Source of the DNA: Candidatus Omnitrophota bacterium
GTDB lineage: Bacteria; Omnitrophota; Omnitrophia; Omnitrophales; JACROU01
Length of the DNA: 64,000 bases
Direction: 5' to 3'
Assembly (NCBI GenBank): GCA_029261035.1
Contig: JAJDCD010000022.1
Span: 1-64,000, forward strand
Each line of letters starts with the position of its first letter. Position 1 is the first letter of the stretch. Of the stretch, positions 50,408 to 60,700 are shown one piece after another. The notes beneath the pieces are model-generated. The model was given only the letters and a program-made list of their open reading frames with translations. It did not search any database and was not told the origin of the DNA. The position numbers and the translations under genes were made by a program.

Positions 50408-51624
50408 TTACTGTTAAACAAGCAAAACAATTAATACAAAAGAATGTACCTCAACCTTTGAGAAAAATAGTTTCACTGAAGGAAGCGTTAGGTTTGGTAT
50501 TAGCAAAGGACATAAGCTCTCCATTTCCATTACCTTTATATGATAATTCTGCAATGGATGGTTTTGTTCTAAATAGTAAAAACACATTAACAGCGACGAA
50601 GTTAGCGCCTATTAAATTAAAGCTCGGATTACCTATTAAGGCAGGGGATACTAAAAGAAGAATGCTAGATAAGTTTTCTGCGACACCTATTATGACAGGC
50701 GCTGTTATCCCGGGTGGAGCAGATACCGTGTTGATGAAAGAATATGCTGAAATAAAAGAGGGTTACTTAATTTTTAAAGCTCCTTATAAAAATAACAGAC
50801 ATATTCGTTATCGTGGAGAAGAGGTTGAAAAAGGAGAGGTACTTCTTAGTAAGAATGAAGTTATTCATTCAGGAACCATGGGTGTGTTAGCTTCTATAGG
50901 GAAGGGGCAAGTTCCTATTTTTAAAGCGCCACAAATTTCGTTGATGGCAACAGGCACAGAGCTTGTATCTCCAGGGAAACCGCTACGTTTTGGTAAAATT
51001 TATGACAGTAATTCAACGATGATTCGGTCTGCCTTAAATCAAATGGGCATTCACTCTGTTGATGTTACTCGAAGCAGTGACCGATTGGAGTTGTTAAATC
51101 AGCGGGTTAAACAAGCGCTTAATCAATCGGATATGTTAATTTTGATGGGGGGCGTTTCTGTAGGAGACTACGACTTTGTTAAAGATGTTTTAAATCATTT
51201 GGGAGTTAAGACGATTTTTTGGAAAGTGAGTCAAAAACCAGGAAAGCCTATTTATTTTGGAAAAAAGGGAAAGAAACTTATTTTTGGACTTCCGGGTAAC
51301 CCAGCAAGTGTTTTTACCTGCTTTTATGAGTATGTGTATCCAGCAATTCGACAATGGATGGGATTCTCTAAAACAGAATTACCCAAGAAAAAACTTTCAT
51401 TAGGAACAGAAGTTAAAGGAGATCCATTTAAGACGATCTTTCTAAAAGGAAGGATTGTTGAAAATAAGGTTCAGCTCTTGTCGAAGCAAGGTTCTCATAT
51501 GTTATCTTCTTTGGCTGATGCGCACTGTTTTATTGTGTTGCCTCCAAGGCAAAGAGTTTATAAAAAAAATGAGATTGTGGAAGTACATCAATTTTTTTCT
51601 GACGAGAGAGGAGTGTTACTATGA
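50404..51624 (+). CDS. moeA: Molybdopterin molybdenumtransferase MoeA
   Basis: A 406-residue MoeA that inserts molybdate into adenylated molybdopterin. LPLYDNSAMDGFVL is the N-terminal hallmark. TGAVIPGGADTVLMKE, MATGTELVSPG, GKIYDSNS, LMGGVSVGDYDFVK and FGLPGNPASVFTCFYEYV cover domains I-IV in order. Length is typical (~400). It overlaps the transporter stop by four bases and moaD by four. Confidence 0.95.
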   Translation: MITVKQAKQLIQKNVPQPLRKIVSLKEALGLVLAKDISSPFPLPLYDNSAMDGFVLNSKNTLTATKLAPIKLKLGLPIKAGDTKRRMLDKFSATPIMTGAVIPGGADTVLMKEYAEIKEGYLIFKAPYKNNRHIRYRGEEVEKGEVLLSKNEVIHSGTMGVLASIGKGQVPIFKAPQISLMATGTELVSPGKPLRFGKIYDSNSTMIRSALNQMGIHSVDVTRSSDRLELLNQRVKQALNQSDMLILMGGVSVGDYDFVKDVLNHLGVKTIFWKVSQKPGKPIYFGKKGKKLIFGLPGNPASVFTCFYEYVYPAIRQWMGFSKTELPKKKLSLGTEVKGDPFKTIFLKGRIVENKVQLLSKQGSHMLSSLADAHCFIVLPPRQRVYKKNEIVEVHQFFSDERGVLL

Positions 51625-51857
51625 CGGTTAAAGTTTTGTTTTTTGCAGGCCTCAAAGATTATTTTGGAGAGTCCGAAAAGCAAGTGGAGATTAAGGAAAG
51701 CGTTACGGTAATTGATTTATGGAAGCGGCTATCTTCTTCGATAAACTCTGTTTCTGTTCCTCTTTTATTTGCTGTAAACGAAAATTACGTGAAGGGGAGT
51801 TATGTTTTAAAAGATAAAGATACCGTGGCTTTTATGACTCCGGTTGCGGGAGGATAG
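51621..51857 (+). CDS. moaD: Molybdopterin synthase small subunit MoaD
   Basis: A 78-residue ubiquitin-like sulfur carrier. It begins VKVLFFAGLKDYFGESEKQV and ends PVAGG, the C-terminal Gly-Gly that carries the thiocarboxylate. With MoaE it adds two sulfurs to precursor Z. A MoeB-type activating enzyme is not in the window. Confidence 0.93.
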   Translation: MTVKVLFFAGLKDYFGESEKQVEIKESVTVIDLWKRLSSSINSVSVPLLFAVNENYVKGSYVLKDKDTVAFMTPVAGG

Positions 51858-51859
51858 AA

Positions 51860-52288
51860 ATGATTACAGAACAGAGTATTGATTTAAATACATTTTTAGC
51901 TCATCAACCTGACACCTCTTGCGGTGGGGTGGCAACATTTACGGGCATTGTTCGAAACCATCATAAGGGACGATCTGTTGAAAAGCTATACTATGAATGT
52001 TATACCTCGATGGCAGAGAAAGAGATGGGTCGGATTACTCAAGAAGTGAAGTTGGAATTTGGGGTTCATGAACTGAGGGTTCTTCACCGAGTTGGATGGC
52101 TGGATGTTGGTGAAGCGGCTATTGCTATTTGGGTGAGTGCGGCACATCGCAAAGAAGCTTTTAGTGCTTGCAGGGCAACGATTGATCGAATTAAAGCACG
52201 TGTACCTATTTGGAAGAAAGAAATTTATGTCGACGGAACAAGTGATTGGGTTCTGTGCACCCATCAAGAGGTGGAAGTTTTATCATGA
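51860..52288 (+). CDS. moaE: Molybdopterin synthase large subunit MoaE
   Basis: A 142-residue MoaE, catalytic partner of MoaD. GGVATFTGIVRNHHKGRSVEKLYYECYTSMAEKEM is the family core. HRVGWLDVGEAAIAIWVSAAHR and RIKARVPIWKKEIYVDG contain the conserved lysines of the active site. It begins two bases after moaD and overlaps mobA by four. Confidence 0.95.
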   Translation: MITEQSIDLNTFLAHQPDTSCGGVATFTGIVRNHHKGRSVEKLYYECYTSMAEKEMGRITQEVKLEFGVHELRVLHRVGWLDVGEAAIAIWVSAAHRKEAFSACRATIDRIKARVPIWKKEIYVDGTSDWVLCTHQEVEVLS

Positions 52289-52851
52289 AGATCCAAGGGG
52301 TTGTTTTGGCGGGGGGGAGAAGTACTCGATTTGGTTCTGATAAGGCCCATGCAAAAATTGGAAGTATATCTTTAGCTCAAAAAGCGATAAACTTACTTAA
52401 AGATATAAATTTAAATCCTTTACTGGTTTCTAATAACGATCAAGACTTTTCGTATTTATCTTGTCCTGTGGTTGTGGATCAAATACCGAACCAAGGACCT
52501 TTGGGTGGGTTGCAAACCGCGTTAACCTTAACAGATGCAGATGCTGTTCTCGTTTTGGTTTGTGATATGCCCGGAGTTACAAACGAACTGTTGAACCACT
52601 TGTTAGAGGAGCATCATTTCTCTCAATTATTGACACACTTTGCTTTTGGGAGAGAGATGGAACAGCCTTTTCCGGGTATCTATGATAAAAAACTATTGGA
52701 TTTAGTTAATCAACAATTGAATCAAGGGAGGCGTTCTATGAAAGCGCTTTCAGAACAAGTGCAAAGTAAAAAAATAGTTCAGTTAGATCAAAATTTTGAT
52801 TGTTTTGTTAATGTGAATACTCAGGAAGATTGGAATAAGAAAAATGAGTAA
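52285..52851 (+). CDS. mobA: Molybdenum cofactor guanylyltransferase MobA
   Basis: A 188-residue nucleotidyltransferase that adds GMP to form the MGD cofactor required by NarG. LAGGRSTRFGSDKA binds GTP, VDQIPNQGPLGGLQTAL and VCDMPGVT supply the metal-binding region. I start at ATG 52285, which overlaps the moaE stop (ATGA) and gives the family N-terminus MKIQGVVLAGG. Its presence confirms that the cell makes bis-MGD. Confidence 0.92.
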   Translation: MKIQGVVLAGGRSTRFGSDKAHAKIGSISLAQKAINLLKDINLNPLLVSNNDQDFSYLSCPVVVDQIPNQGPLGGLQTALTLTDADAVLVLVCDMPGVTNELLNHLLEEHHFSQLLTHFAFGREMEQPFPGIYDKKLLDLVNQQLNQGRRSMKALSEQVQSKKIVQLDQNFDCFVNVNTQEDWNKKNE

Positions 52852-54277
52852 GCCATTTCGTATTACGATTGTAGGCAGCGGTGTTTCGGGTCTTGCGGCA
52901 GCTTACCGTTTAAAGGAGTTATCTCAAGAGAGAGGGATAGATATTCAAATCCAAGTTTTGGAGGCTTCTCCTGAGGTGGGTCCGGCAATTATGACCACAC
53001 ATCGCGAAGGTTTTTTGTTGGAGTCTGGACCAGACTCTTTTATTACAGAGAAACCATGGGCAATGGACTTATGCAAACGTTTGGGTATCGAGACTGAGGT
53101 GATTAGTACTCAGAATCAATTCAGAAAAAGCTATGTTGTACGAAACAAGGCTCTACTGCCTGTTCCGGAAGGTTTTTATCTAATGGCTCCGGTGAAAATC
53201 AGTTCTTTTCTATCCTCTAAAATCTTTAGTTTGATGGGAAAAACACGAATGGTTTTGGAGTATTTGATTCCAAAAAAGAAAAGTGATAAGGAAGAAAGTT
53301 TAACGCAATTTATTCATCGAAGGTTTGGAAAAGAAGCCTTAGAGCGTATTGTGCAACCTATGATTTCTGGGGTTTATGCGGCAGATCCGGACCAGTTAAG
53401 TTTAAGAGCTACATTTCCTAAGTTCTTAGAAATGGAAAAAAAGTATGGAAGTGTGATTAGAGGGTTGAGAAAGAAAAGAAGAGAAGAAAGTAGCGAAAAA
53501 GCAAGCGGCGCCCGATATAGTTTATTCGCTTCTTTTAAAGGTGGAATGAGAACCTTGGTGGATGCTCTAGTTAAAGCGTTGGGTTCAATGATGATTCGTA
53601 CAGAGTGCTGCGTTGAAAAAATTGAAAAGAAAACAGGCTCCACATCTTGGCAGGTGTATCTAAAAGGTGGAGAAGTTTTAGATACAGATTATGTTGTTTT
53701 AGCTTTACCGGCAAATCGATGTTCGGAGATTTTAAAAAGTGTCGATCTTTCATTGGTGGATGAACTATCTGAATTTTCGTTTGGTTCTGTGGCGACTGTT
53801 AACCTGGCTTATGCACGAGAAGATATTAAACATTCTTTAGATGGTTTTGGGTTTGTGGTTCCCGCGGCAGAAAATATTCCTCTGGTTGGATGTACTTTTT
53901 CAAACGTCAAATATGAGGGAAGAGCTCCAAAAGGATTTGCGTTATTGAGAGCTTTTGTGGGAGGTGTTCAGAAACCAGATTGTCTTAATATGAGTGATGA
54001 GGCCTTAGAATCTCTAGCCCATGAAGAACTGTCTAAGCTTTTAGGAATTAAAAAGAAACCCCATTTATCACAAATAGGACGTTATGATAAGGTAATGCCT
54101 CATTACTACTTAGGACATTTGGAGAGGGTGGAAAGAATAGAAAAGAGGGTTAGCCGCCACGAAGGATTAAGTCTAGTAGGCAACAGCTATCGAGGCGTTG
54201 GAATTCCAGATGCCATCCACAGCGGAGAACAAGCCGCAGAAGAAATTATAAAAAAATTAGCAATAAGCATCCAATAA
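52844..54277 (+). CDS. hemY: Oxygen-type protoporphyrinogen oxidase (HemY/PPOX)
   Basis: A 477-residue FAD enzyme oxidising (copro)protoporphyrinogen in haem synthesis. It shows the dinucleotide motif VGSGVSGLAAAYRL and LESGPDSFITEKPWA. Further conserved segments are QPMISGVYAADPDQLSLRATFPKFLEME and LVGNSYRGVGIPDAIHSGEQAAEEI at the FAD-binding end. It overlaps mobA by eight bases, linking haem and Moco supply in one operon. Whether it acts in the protoporphyrin or coproporphyrin branch cannot be told here. Confidence 0.93.
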   Translation: MSKPFRITIVGSGVSGLAAAYRLKELSQERGIDIQIQVLEASPEVGPAIMTTHREGFLLESGPDSFITEKPWAMDLCKRLGIETEVISTQNQFRKSYVVRNKALLPVPEGFYLMAPVKISSFLSSKIFSLMGKTRMVLEYLIPKKKSDKEESLTQFIHRRFGKEALERIVQPMISGVYAADPDQLSLRATFPKFLEMEKKYGSVIRGLRKKRREESSEKASGARYSLFASFKGGMRTLVDALVKALGSMMIRTECCVEKIEKKTGSTSWQVYLKGGEVLDTDYVVLALPANRCSEILKSVDLSLVDELSEFSFGSVATVNLAYAREDIKHSLDGFGFVVPAAENIPLVGCTFSNVKYEGRAPKGFALLRAFVGGVQKPDCLNMSDEALESLAHEELSKLLGIKKKPHLSQIGRYDKVMPHYYLGHLERVERIEKRVSRHEGLSLVGNSYRGVGIPDAIHSGEQAAEEIIKKLAISIQ

Positions 54278-54285
54278 ACCATAGC

Positions 54286-54341
54286 TTTTTATTTACAGCC
54301 TAAATTCTCTCATTTGGGCCCGGGCCTAAATGGAAGTTTTT
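54286..54341 (+). repeat. Left copy of the RAYT-flanking repeat
   Basis: TTTTTATTTACAGCCTAAAT at the left, then CATTTGGGCCCGGGCC and TGGAAGTTTT. It matches 55021-55075 in the same orientation with few differences. The inner CATTTGGGC / GCCTAAATG can form a hairpin followed by a T-run, so it may also terminate the hemY or transposase transcript. Confidence 0.8.
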
Positions 54342-54937
54342 TAAAATAAAGAACGTTTTATGTCGGAAAGATGTTCTTGCTCTTCTTTGTGAATAGGTTG
54401 TTCATGAAACTCTTTTATGTCGGATAAGGCATATGACATGTTTTCATTAAACATTGAAAGTCCTCCTGTTGTATCTAAGTAGTTCCATTCAGGTAAAGTT
54501 TTAACGTAACTTCCGTAACTGGACCATCTATAATTTTCTGGAGATGTAACAATATTTGCTTTTACTGGATTGTTATGGATATATCGAAGTAAAACTTTTC
54601 CATAGAGGTTTTCATTTACTAATCTATATTTGTATCTTCCCTGAAATAATGGTCCTATACGCTTATATTTCGTATTAAAAAAACGTGAGTACGTTGATGT
54701 AATATGCCAGATAGCCTCACTTAAATTAGGAGATACTGTTTGGATGAACAGGTGAAAGTGATTATCCATAAGGCAGAACGCAAATAGGTTTACGTTATAC
54801 TTTTTTACACTTTCCGAGGTTGCTTTGAGAAACATTTTTCTATCATAGTCGTCAAAAAATATTTCATGCTTATTTACACCTCTATTGTATATATGATAAT
54901 AAGCCCCTGGGTATTTGATTCTAGCAAAATGAGTCAT
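54341..54937 (-). CDS. REP-associated tyrosine transposase (RAYT, Y1/HUH family)
   Basis: A 198-residue single-domain Y1 transposase. YHIYNRGVNKHEIFFDDYDR opens the fold, MDNHFHLFI gives the HUH metal-binding pair (H60, H62), and RYIHNNPVKA near residue 118 carries the nucleophilic tyrosine. Proteins of this type act on REP-like hairpins rather than being classical IS transposases. Two ~55-bp direct repeats flank it closely. It lies between hemY and miaB and is AT-rich upstream. It could be the enzyme behind one of the many palindromic families in this window. Confidence 0.88.
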   Translation of the reverse strand: MTHFARIKYPGAYYHIYNRGVNKHEIFFDDYDRKMFLKATSESVKKYNVNLFAFCLMDNHFHLFIQTVSPNLSEAIWHITSTYSRFFNTKYKRIGPLFQGRYKYRLVNENLYGKVLLRYIHNNPVKANIVTSPENYRWSSYGSYVKTLPEWNYLDTTGGLSMFNENMSYALSDIKEFHEQPIHKEEQEHLSDIKRSLF

Positions 54938-55020
54938 AACGTATATTATTATAAATAATATATAAATTTCAAATAATAAAATAAAAAATTGATAAAATAT
55001 TCAAACAAGAGACCGATAAG

Positions 55021-55075
55021 TTTTTATTTTACAGTCTAAATTCTTGCATTTGGGCCCGGGCCTGTTTGGAAGGTT
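55021..55075 (+). repeat. Right copy of the RAYT-flanking repeat
   Basis: TTTTTATTTTACAGTCTAAA then CATTTGGGCCCGGGCC and TGGAAGGTTTT. Direct repeat of 54286-54341; one extra T and a few substitutions distinguish them. Confidence 0.8.
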
Positions 55076-55147
55076 TTGGGTGGTTTGGGTGTTTTAATTG
55101 AGGGGATAAGTAGCTAGTATGAAGGTTTTTTGCTAGAATGTGCGGCT

Positions 55148-56482
55148 ATGGATATAGTAAAAGAGAAAAATATAAAGGTTTCGATTAAGACTTTTGGTTG
55201 TCAGATGAATGAGTATGATACGGAGCTTGCTTCTGGTTTGTTGATGAAGCAGGGGTATCAGATGACTTCCGATGAGACTGAGGCGGATGTTGCTATCCTG
55301 AATACGTGCAGTGTACGGGAGCATGCGGAGACGCGTGTTTTTGGGCGTTTGAGTCGTTTATGCTTTGAGAAGTCTAAATTTGGTCGTAATGTTGTTGTGG
55401 GTGTTATGGGTTGTATGTCTGAGAATTATAAAGGAGAGCTATTTGAGCGCTATCCTCAGCTTGATTTTATTGTGGGAACTCGTAATGTTAAAGATGTTCC
55501 TCGTATCGTAAAACAAGTGATTTCAGATAAAAAACGAGTGATGCTTTTGGAAGAAGAGGGTTTGGGTATTGAGTTTTCTGAATTCACCCAGCGCAAACAC
55601 GCTTATCATGCATGGGTTCCTATCATGACAGGTTGTGATAAAGTTTGTACTTTTTGTATTGTGCCCAAAACTCGAGGTGCTGAAATTTCAAAGCCATCAA
55701 AGGATGTGATTGAAGAAGTTACGCGTCTTCGAGATCGAGGTTATAAATCGATTACGCTTCTTGGACAAAATGTAAATTCTTATGGTAAAGAGTTTGCTGA
55801 TGGGGTTGGATTTCCTCAGTTGTTAGAACGGTTAGCTCAAATTGATGGAATCGAAATGGTTTCGTTTACAACAAGTCATCCCAGTGATGCTATTCCAGAA
55901 CTTTTTGAAGTTATTCGAGATAATCCGGCTATTACGCGTCGTTTTCATTTACCTTTACAATCAGGCTCAGACCCTATTCTTAAAAAAATGAAACGACATC
56001 ATAATATGGATCAGTATTTAGAAAAAGTGGAGCAACTTCGGAGTACGGTTCCGGGTGTGGATATCACCACAGATATCATTGTTGGTTTTCCGGGCGAGAC
56101 GGAAGAGGATTATCAGGCGACAAAAGAAGCTCTACAGAAAATAGAGTTTGATGGGGCTTATATTTATAAATATTCTGCACGTCCTGGGACGCCTGCTGCT
56201 GAAAACTTTGAAGATGATGTTGCTCTTTCTGACAAAAAAAGAAGAAATAGCGAGCTTCTAGATATTCAAGATTGGATTTCTCAAAAGAAAAATCAAAATA
56301 GAATAGGCTCAACTCATAAAGTACTCGTGGAGAGAAAAAACTCTCGTGGGGAAGGTGAGGTTGTTGGGAGAACGTGGATTGATAAAAAGATCGTGTTTCC
56401 AGGAACAGAGGCTGTTGGAGATATTTGCGAAGTGAAAATTCAAAAGCTAGTGAATGACACCTTTTTCGGGGTGAAAGTATGA
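55148..56482 (+). CDS. miaB: tRNA methylthiotransferase MiaB
   Basis: A 444-residue radical SAM methylthiotransferase that modifies i6A37 of tRNA to ms2i6A. The N-terminal UPF0004 domain has the three auxiliary-cluster cysteines in FGCQMNEYD, NTCSVREHAE and MGCMSE. The radical SAM cluster is CDKVCTFC, then LLGQNVNSYG and HLPLQSGSDPILKKMKR. The last ~65 residues form a TRAM domain. ATG 55148 is chosen over a TTG 18 bases upstream that starts within the -10 region. MiaB rather than MtaB or RimO is supported by RGAEISKPSKDV and by HLPLQSGS followed by MKRHH. Confidence 0.92.
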   Translation: MDIVKEKNIKVSIKTFGCQMNEYDTELASGLLMKQGYQMTSDETEADVAILNTCSVREHAETRVFGRLSRLCFEKSKFGRNVVVGVMGCMSENYKGELFERYPQLDFIVGTRNVKDVPRIVKQVISDKKRVMLLEEEGLGIEFSEFTQRKHAYHAWVPIMTGCDKVCTFCIVPKTRGAEISKPSKDVIEEVTRLRDRGYKSITLLGQNVNSYGKEFADGVGFPQLLERLAQIDGIEMVSFTTSHPSDAIPELFEVIRDNPAITRRFHLPLQSGSDPILKKMKRHHNMDQYLEKVEQLRSTVPGVDITTDIIVGFPGETEEDYQATKEALQKIEFDGAYIYKYSARPGTPAAENFEDDVALSDKKRRNSELLDIQDWISQKKNQNRIGSTHKVLVERKNSRGEGEVVGRTWIDKKIVFPGTEAVGDICEVKIQKLVNDTFFGVKV

Positions 56483-57162
56483 GCGATCCTTCTTTCCCTA
56501 TTGTGACCCCGGCGCAGATGAAAGTGTTAGAACGACGATGCGTGGAAGATTATGGTATCCCCAGCTTGATATTGATGGAAAACGCGGGGCGGAGTGTTTT
56601 TGAAGTGACTTGTGAGATGCTTAAAGATTCAGGATCTGAAAGCCATGTTAGTATTTTTGTAGGATCTGGAAATAATGGAGGAGATGGGCTTGTTGCGGGT
56701 CGTCATTTATTGAACTTTAATCTTGAGGTTGATTTTTTTGTATTTGCTGAGGAAGAGTCTATTAAAGGAGATGCTTTAACAAATCTTCAAATTTTAAAGA
56801 AAATGAAAGCACCCATCCATTTTGTAAAAGATGTTGAAAGTGTAAAAGAAAAAGTTGCTGATTCCCATTTAATTATGGACGCGCTGTTTGGGACGGGGCT
56901 TTCGAGAATAATTGAAGAGCCTTATTTTTCAGTTATCCAATTTATGAATCATTCGAATAAACCTATTTTATCTGTTGATATTCCTTCAGGTCTTCATGGG
57001 GAGTTTGGAGAGGTTATGGGCTGTGCGGTAAAGGCAACTCGAACAGCGACACTCGGTCTTCCAAAAAAAGGTTTGTTTGAAAATGAAGGCCCTAAACATG
57101 TTGGAGACGTGATCTTGGGAGAGATTTCAATGCCCCGCGAGCTTTTTACGGGGTTTGAATAA
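56479..57162 (+). CDS. nnrE: NAD(P)H-hydrate epimerase (YjeF N-domain)
   Basis: A 227-residue YjeF_N protein that epimerises damaged NAD(P)HX so that the dehydratase can repair it. LILMENAGRSVFEV, FVGSGNNGGDGLVAGRHL, MDALFGTGLSR and SVDIPSGLHGE follow the family order, the last with the catalytic Asp region. The dehydratase (NnrD) domain with which it is often fused is absent here. It overlaps miaB by four bases. Confidence 0.92.
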   Translation: MSDPSFPIVTPAQMKVLERRCVEDYGIPSLILMENAGRSVFEVTCEMLKDSGSESHVSIFVGSGNNGGDGLVAGRHLLNFNLEVDFFVFAEEESIKGDALTNLQILKKMKAPIHFVKDVESVKEKVADSHLIMDALFGTGLSRIIEEPYFSVIQFMNHSNKPILSVDIPSGLHGEFGEVMGCAVKATRTATLGLPKKGLFENEGPKHVGDVILGEISMPRELFTGFE

Positions 57163-57200
57163 TGAAAGCAACTTTTAGCTTTTAAAAAAACGAAAAAAAC

Positions 57201-57286
57201 AGATCCTTCGCTTCGCTCAAGGGTGACAATTTGTCTGTTCTCTTTGTCGTTAGATTGCCGCAGTTATTTTTTTTCCTCGCAATGAC
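57201..57286 (+). repeat. Composite REP-like element after nnrE
   Basis: AGATCCTTCGCTTCGCTCAA with GGTGACAATTTGTC, then GATTGCCGCAG and CCTCGCAATGAC. It combines the right end of the GTCATTG family (as 13966-13977) with an inverted fragment of the TCATCCTGAGC..CGAAGGATCT type. Confidence 0.65.
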
Positions 57287-57294
57287 ACATGCGG

Positions 57295-57606
57295 TCATAA
57301 TTCCAAATATATTTTATCTTTCTCTATTTTCAGTTTATAAGTTTCGATGGGTGGGGCTGGCATGTTGAGACATTCGCCTGACTCTAAATTGAAGAGCCAT
57401 CCATGAAGAGGGCAGCGGACAGCAGGGCCATTTTCGGTTTCTCCACGATATAAAGGGCCTCCACGGTGAGGACAAAAGTTATTAATGGCATAGGCTTTTT
57501 CTTTGTGCCAAATAAGAGCAATTTCCTTATCCTCTAATTCAATACAAAGACCTTTGTTTGTTTTTAGTTCACTTAAATCAGCAATATATTGCCGCTCTTG
57601 GGACAT
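57295..57606 (-). CDS. Small Rieske [2Fe-2S] ferredoxin
   Basis: A 103-residue soluble Rieske protein. CPHRGGPLY (C45, H47) and CPLHGW (C65, H68) bind the cluster. No signal peptide or membrane helix is present, so it is a cytoplasmic ferredoxin of the NirD/dioxygenase type. It could serve an oxygenase or a reductase; no partner is adjacent. It is transcribed away from the giant gene, with a ~175-base shared upstream region. Confidence 0.9.
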   Translation of the reverse strand: MSQERQYIADLSELKTNKGLCIELEDKEIALIWHKEKAYAINNFCPHRGGPLYRGETENGPAVRCPLHGWLFNLESGECLNMPAPPIETYKLKIEKDKIYLEL

Positions 57607-57782
57607 TCTGAAATTCCTTATATTTTAAGTTCTTTAAGCATAAAGAGTTACATTTCTTCAATATACTAGGGTTTGATTTTTAGCTCTTTTTATGGTTTAC
57701 TTGTCGTCAATATTTGTCTGTAATCCCTTATTTTCGGACGTTTTACGGCAAATATTAATTACTTTCTTGCTTGGAGACTCAA

Positions 57783-60700
57783 TTGAATTCAGACTCAAAA
57801 TTAATAAAAGTTTTAGCATTTTTCATCTCTTTTTATTTTACACTTTTTTCAACCTTTTCTTATGCTAAGGCAATCCCTGTAGCTCAAGTGGGTTCTTATG
57901 GGGATAATCCTTTAAGCATTTCTATTCCTTCTGAATTAGGAATACTCCGTAATAGTACCCCTATTTTTCAAAAGAAGGGTATTATTTTTCATATTCAAGA
58001 CGCGCATGGGCAATTAGAAGCTCAAGAGAATATTGAGAAATTACTCCACTACTTAAATTCTGAGCACAATGTAAATCTAATTTTTATGGAAGGAGCTCTT
58101 CAGGGAAGTGTTTCAAAAGACTTACTTCGTTTTTACTCCGAGCCAAAAGCGAATGAAAATGTTGTGGAGCAATTACTTGAAAAAGGGTTGATTGGTGGTG
58201 CTGAAAAATTCTTAGTTAATTCGGATAAAGAAACAAAAGGTTTTGGGGTAGAAAATAGTTCTCTTTATAGAGAAAATTTAGAATTATTTAGAGATGTATA
58301 TAAATATCGAAAGATCACAGATATTTTCTTAAGCCAGTTTAGAAGTCGAATTGATTTGCTCTCCACTCATTATTTCAATTCGGACTTAAGAAAGTTTGTT
58401 ATGGAGTGGTTGAAATTTTCTCGGAAAGAAAATCTTCAATACCGTTTTATTCAATTTTTAAATAAATCATCAAAAAAATATCTAAACCTTGATTTAAATA
58501 ACCCTCGAACCCAACTCCGTTACCCCCAATTAACGCGCTTCTTCACACTAAAGAAACTTGAAGAAGAGTTGAAGGGTGAGGATGCTCAAAAAGATTTAAA
58601 GGTTGAGAAAGTAAAATTTAATAATTGGCTTACTAACAAAGATATTTCTTCTGAGACTCAAAATTTATTTAAACTGTTATTAGATTTTCATTCCTTATCT
58701 TCTGTTTCGAATATTAAATTTGATATTCGAAAAACTCTCGAAATCTTTTATACTCAAGCTTCTAAGAAAGGCTTTCAATTTCAAGATTATCCTCAGTTAA
58801 CACGTGTTATAGGCAGTCTAATGTTATCTCAAGAACTTCAAGCGACGCAGTTGTTTTTAGAAGTAGAAGGTGTGTCTGAAGCTATTCTGGGAAAGTTAAC
58901 GCAATCTGAGATAGAGAAAGATTTAGTCGGTTTAATCAAAAAATACTTATCCTTAAAAAAACTTTTTGCTTTGGAATTAACGCGTGAAGATTGGAGAAAG
59001 ATAAATTTATATGGAATTCATTTAATTGCACCTGAAGAATTAGTCTCTTCTATTCATGGAACGGTTGAGTCTAAACGTATTGAAGAGTTGAAAGTAGATT
59101 TTGAAATTAAAGAAGCTTTTGAGAAAGCGACGCAATTTTATGCAGTAGCTGAAAAGAGAGAGTCTGTGATTGTTGAGAGTGTTCTCATCAATACAAAAGA
59201 GAATCAAAATGCTGTTCTGGTTACCGGAGGTTTTCACTCTGGAGGTTTGAGAGACTTGGTGGAGAAGGGAAGAAAGACTTTTATTGAGATAACGCCTAAA
59301 GTCACTCATTTAAATTCGGATCATACCTATTTAAATCAGATGTTGCTCTCTGATGTGTCTACAGTTCCGTCCCTTTCTTTGGGGAAGCTATCATTACCTC
59401 AAATTGACCGTAATTTTGGGAGTGAGTCAGGACGATATGTGTTATCACAGCTTATGCCTATTCTTTCTCGTACAGATGGGAGATCAGGAATAGCCTTTGA
59501 TGTTCATGGTATTAAACCGACGCATCGGTTGGAGCAACCTCAATTACAGACTGTAAGTGTTGCAGCCTCTTTAGGGAATAACTATCTAGAAAATGCTTTC
59601 TTTAAGTCTGCTCGTTTTGTTTCTCGAATACTGCCAACAACTTGGAAAGAAGATATTAAGAGTGTAATTTTTAGAAGGTTAGCTAAAAACCTTAAGAAGG
59701 CTATAGTGGAGTTTGCGATTCAATATGAAGATTTACATCCAGGAGCTCAAATTGATAAACCAACGAAAGAGATGCAAGAAGCTTTCTTGAAAATTGCGAG
59801 ACCCTTAGTGGAGAAGTGGTCTTCTAAACTTAAAAATAAACTTCGTTATCGTTTTCTTTTACCTCTTGTTTTGAATTACCCTGAAGGGGATGAGGAGTAC
59901 CGTAGAAATTCTATTTTTATAGATAAGGATACGGGATTTGGAATTTTTACTCATGTTTGGAAAAAGGACGGAAAAACTTTAATTCATAATCATGATGGAA
60001 CTATGGCGCTGTTGATGCCTTTTACCAATGAGATGAAAGAGGAAGTGTATCAATTGGTAGAAAAACCCAAGTCTCCGGAGTGGGATAAACAAATACATGA
60101 CTTAGAGATGATTGAAGAAAGAAAATTAGGATTGGGTACCGTTGCAAGTTTTACAAGAGGTCAACGGTCGATTCATCGAGTGAAGAACTCTTCTCCTTCG
60201 AGAGAAGGGCTTGTGATGGAGATTTACGTTTGGATGGAAAGTAATCCTCCAAAACAAGTGAATGTTCCTATTCCTGTTTGGGGAGAAGAAAAAGCACATT
60301 TTATTTTGAGAGAAGAAGCCGGTAAATTAGCAGTTCCGTTACACCAGACTTTAAAACCGCACTCGGGACAGTTGATAAGACCGGAAATGGTAGGAGTTTT
60401 TGTTGATCATTTGAAGCTGCAAATGGAAGAGTATGCGCAGAAGGGGAAGGTGTACCCCATATTTATATTTGATGGAAAACAAATTTATGTTTTTGAAGAT
60501 GTAGAGAAAGCTTTTGAGTGGTATTACGAATTAGATCCCGCAAACAGACCTGATGTTTATATTAAGCTTACAGAAGAACAAGAGTATGCTTTTCTGGATG
60601 CCTCAAATGTGAATTTCCATCAAGAATCATTAGGCTCGAGTTTGGGGTTATCTGTTACAGAAGAAGTGCAAGAGAAGGCGGAGCTCTTTCGTACTTTGAA

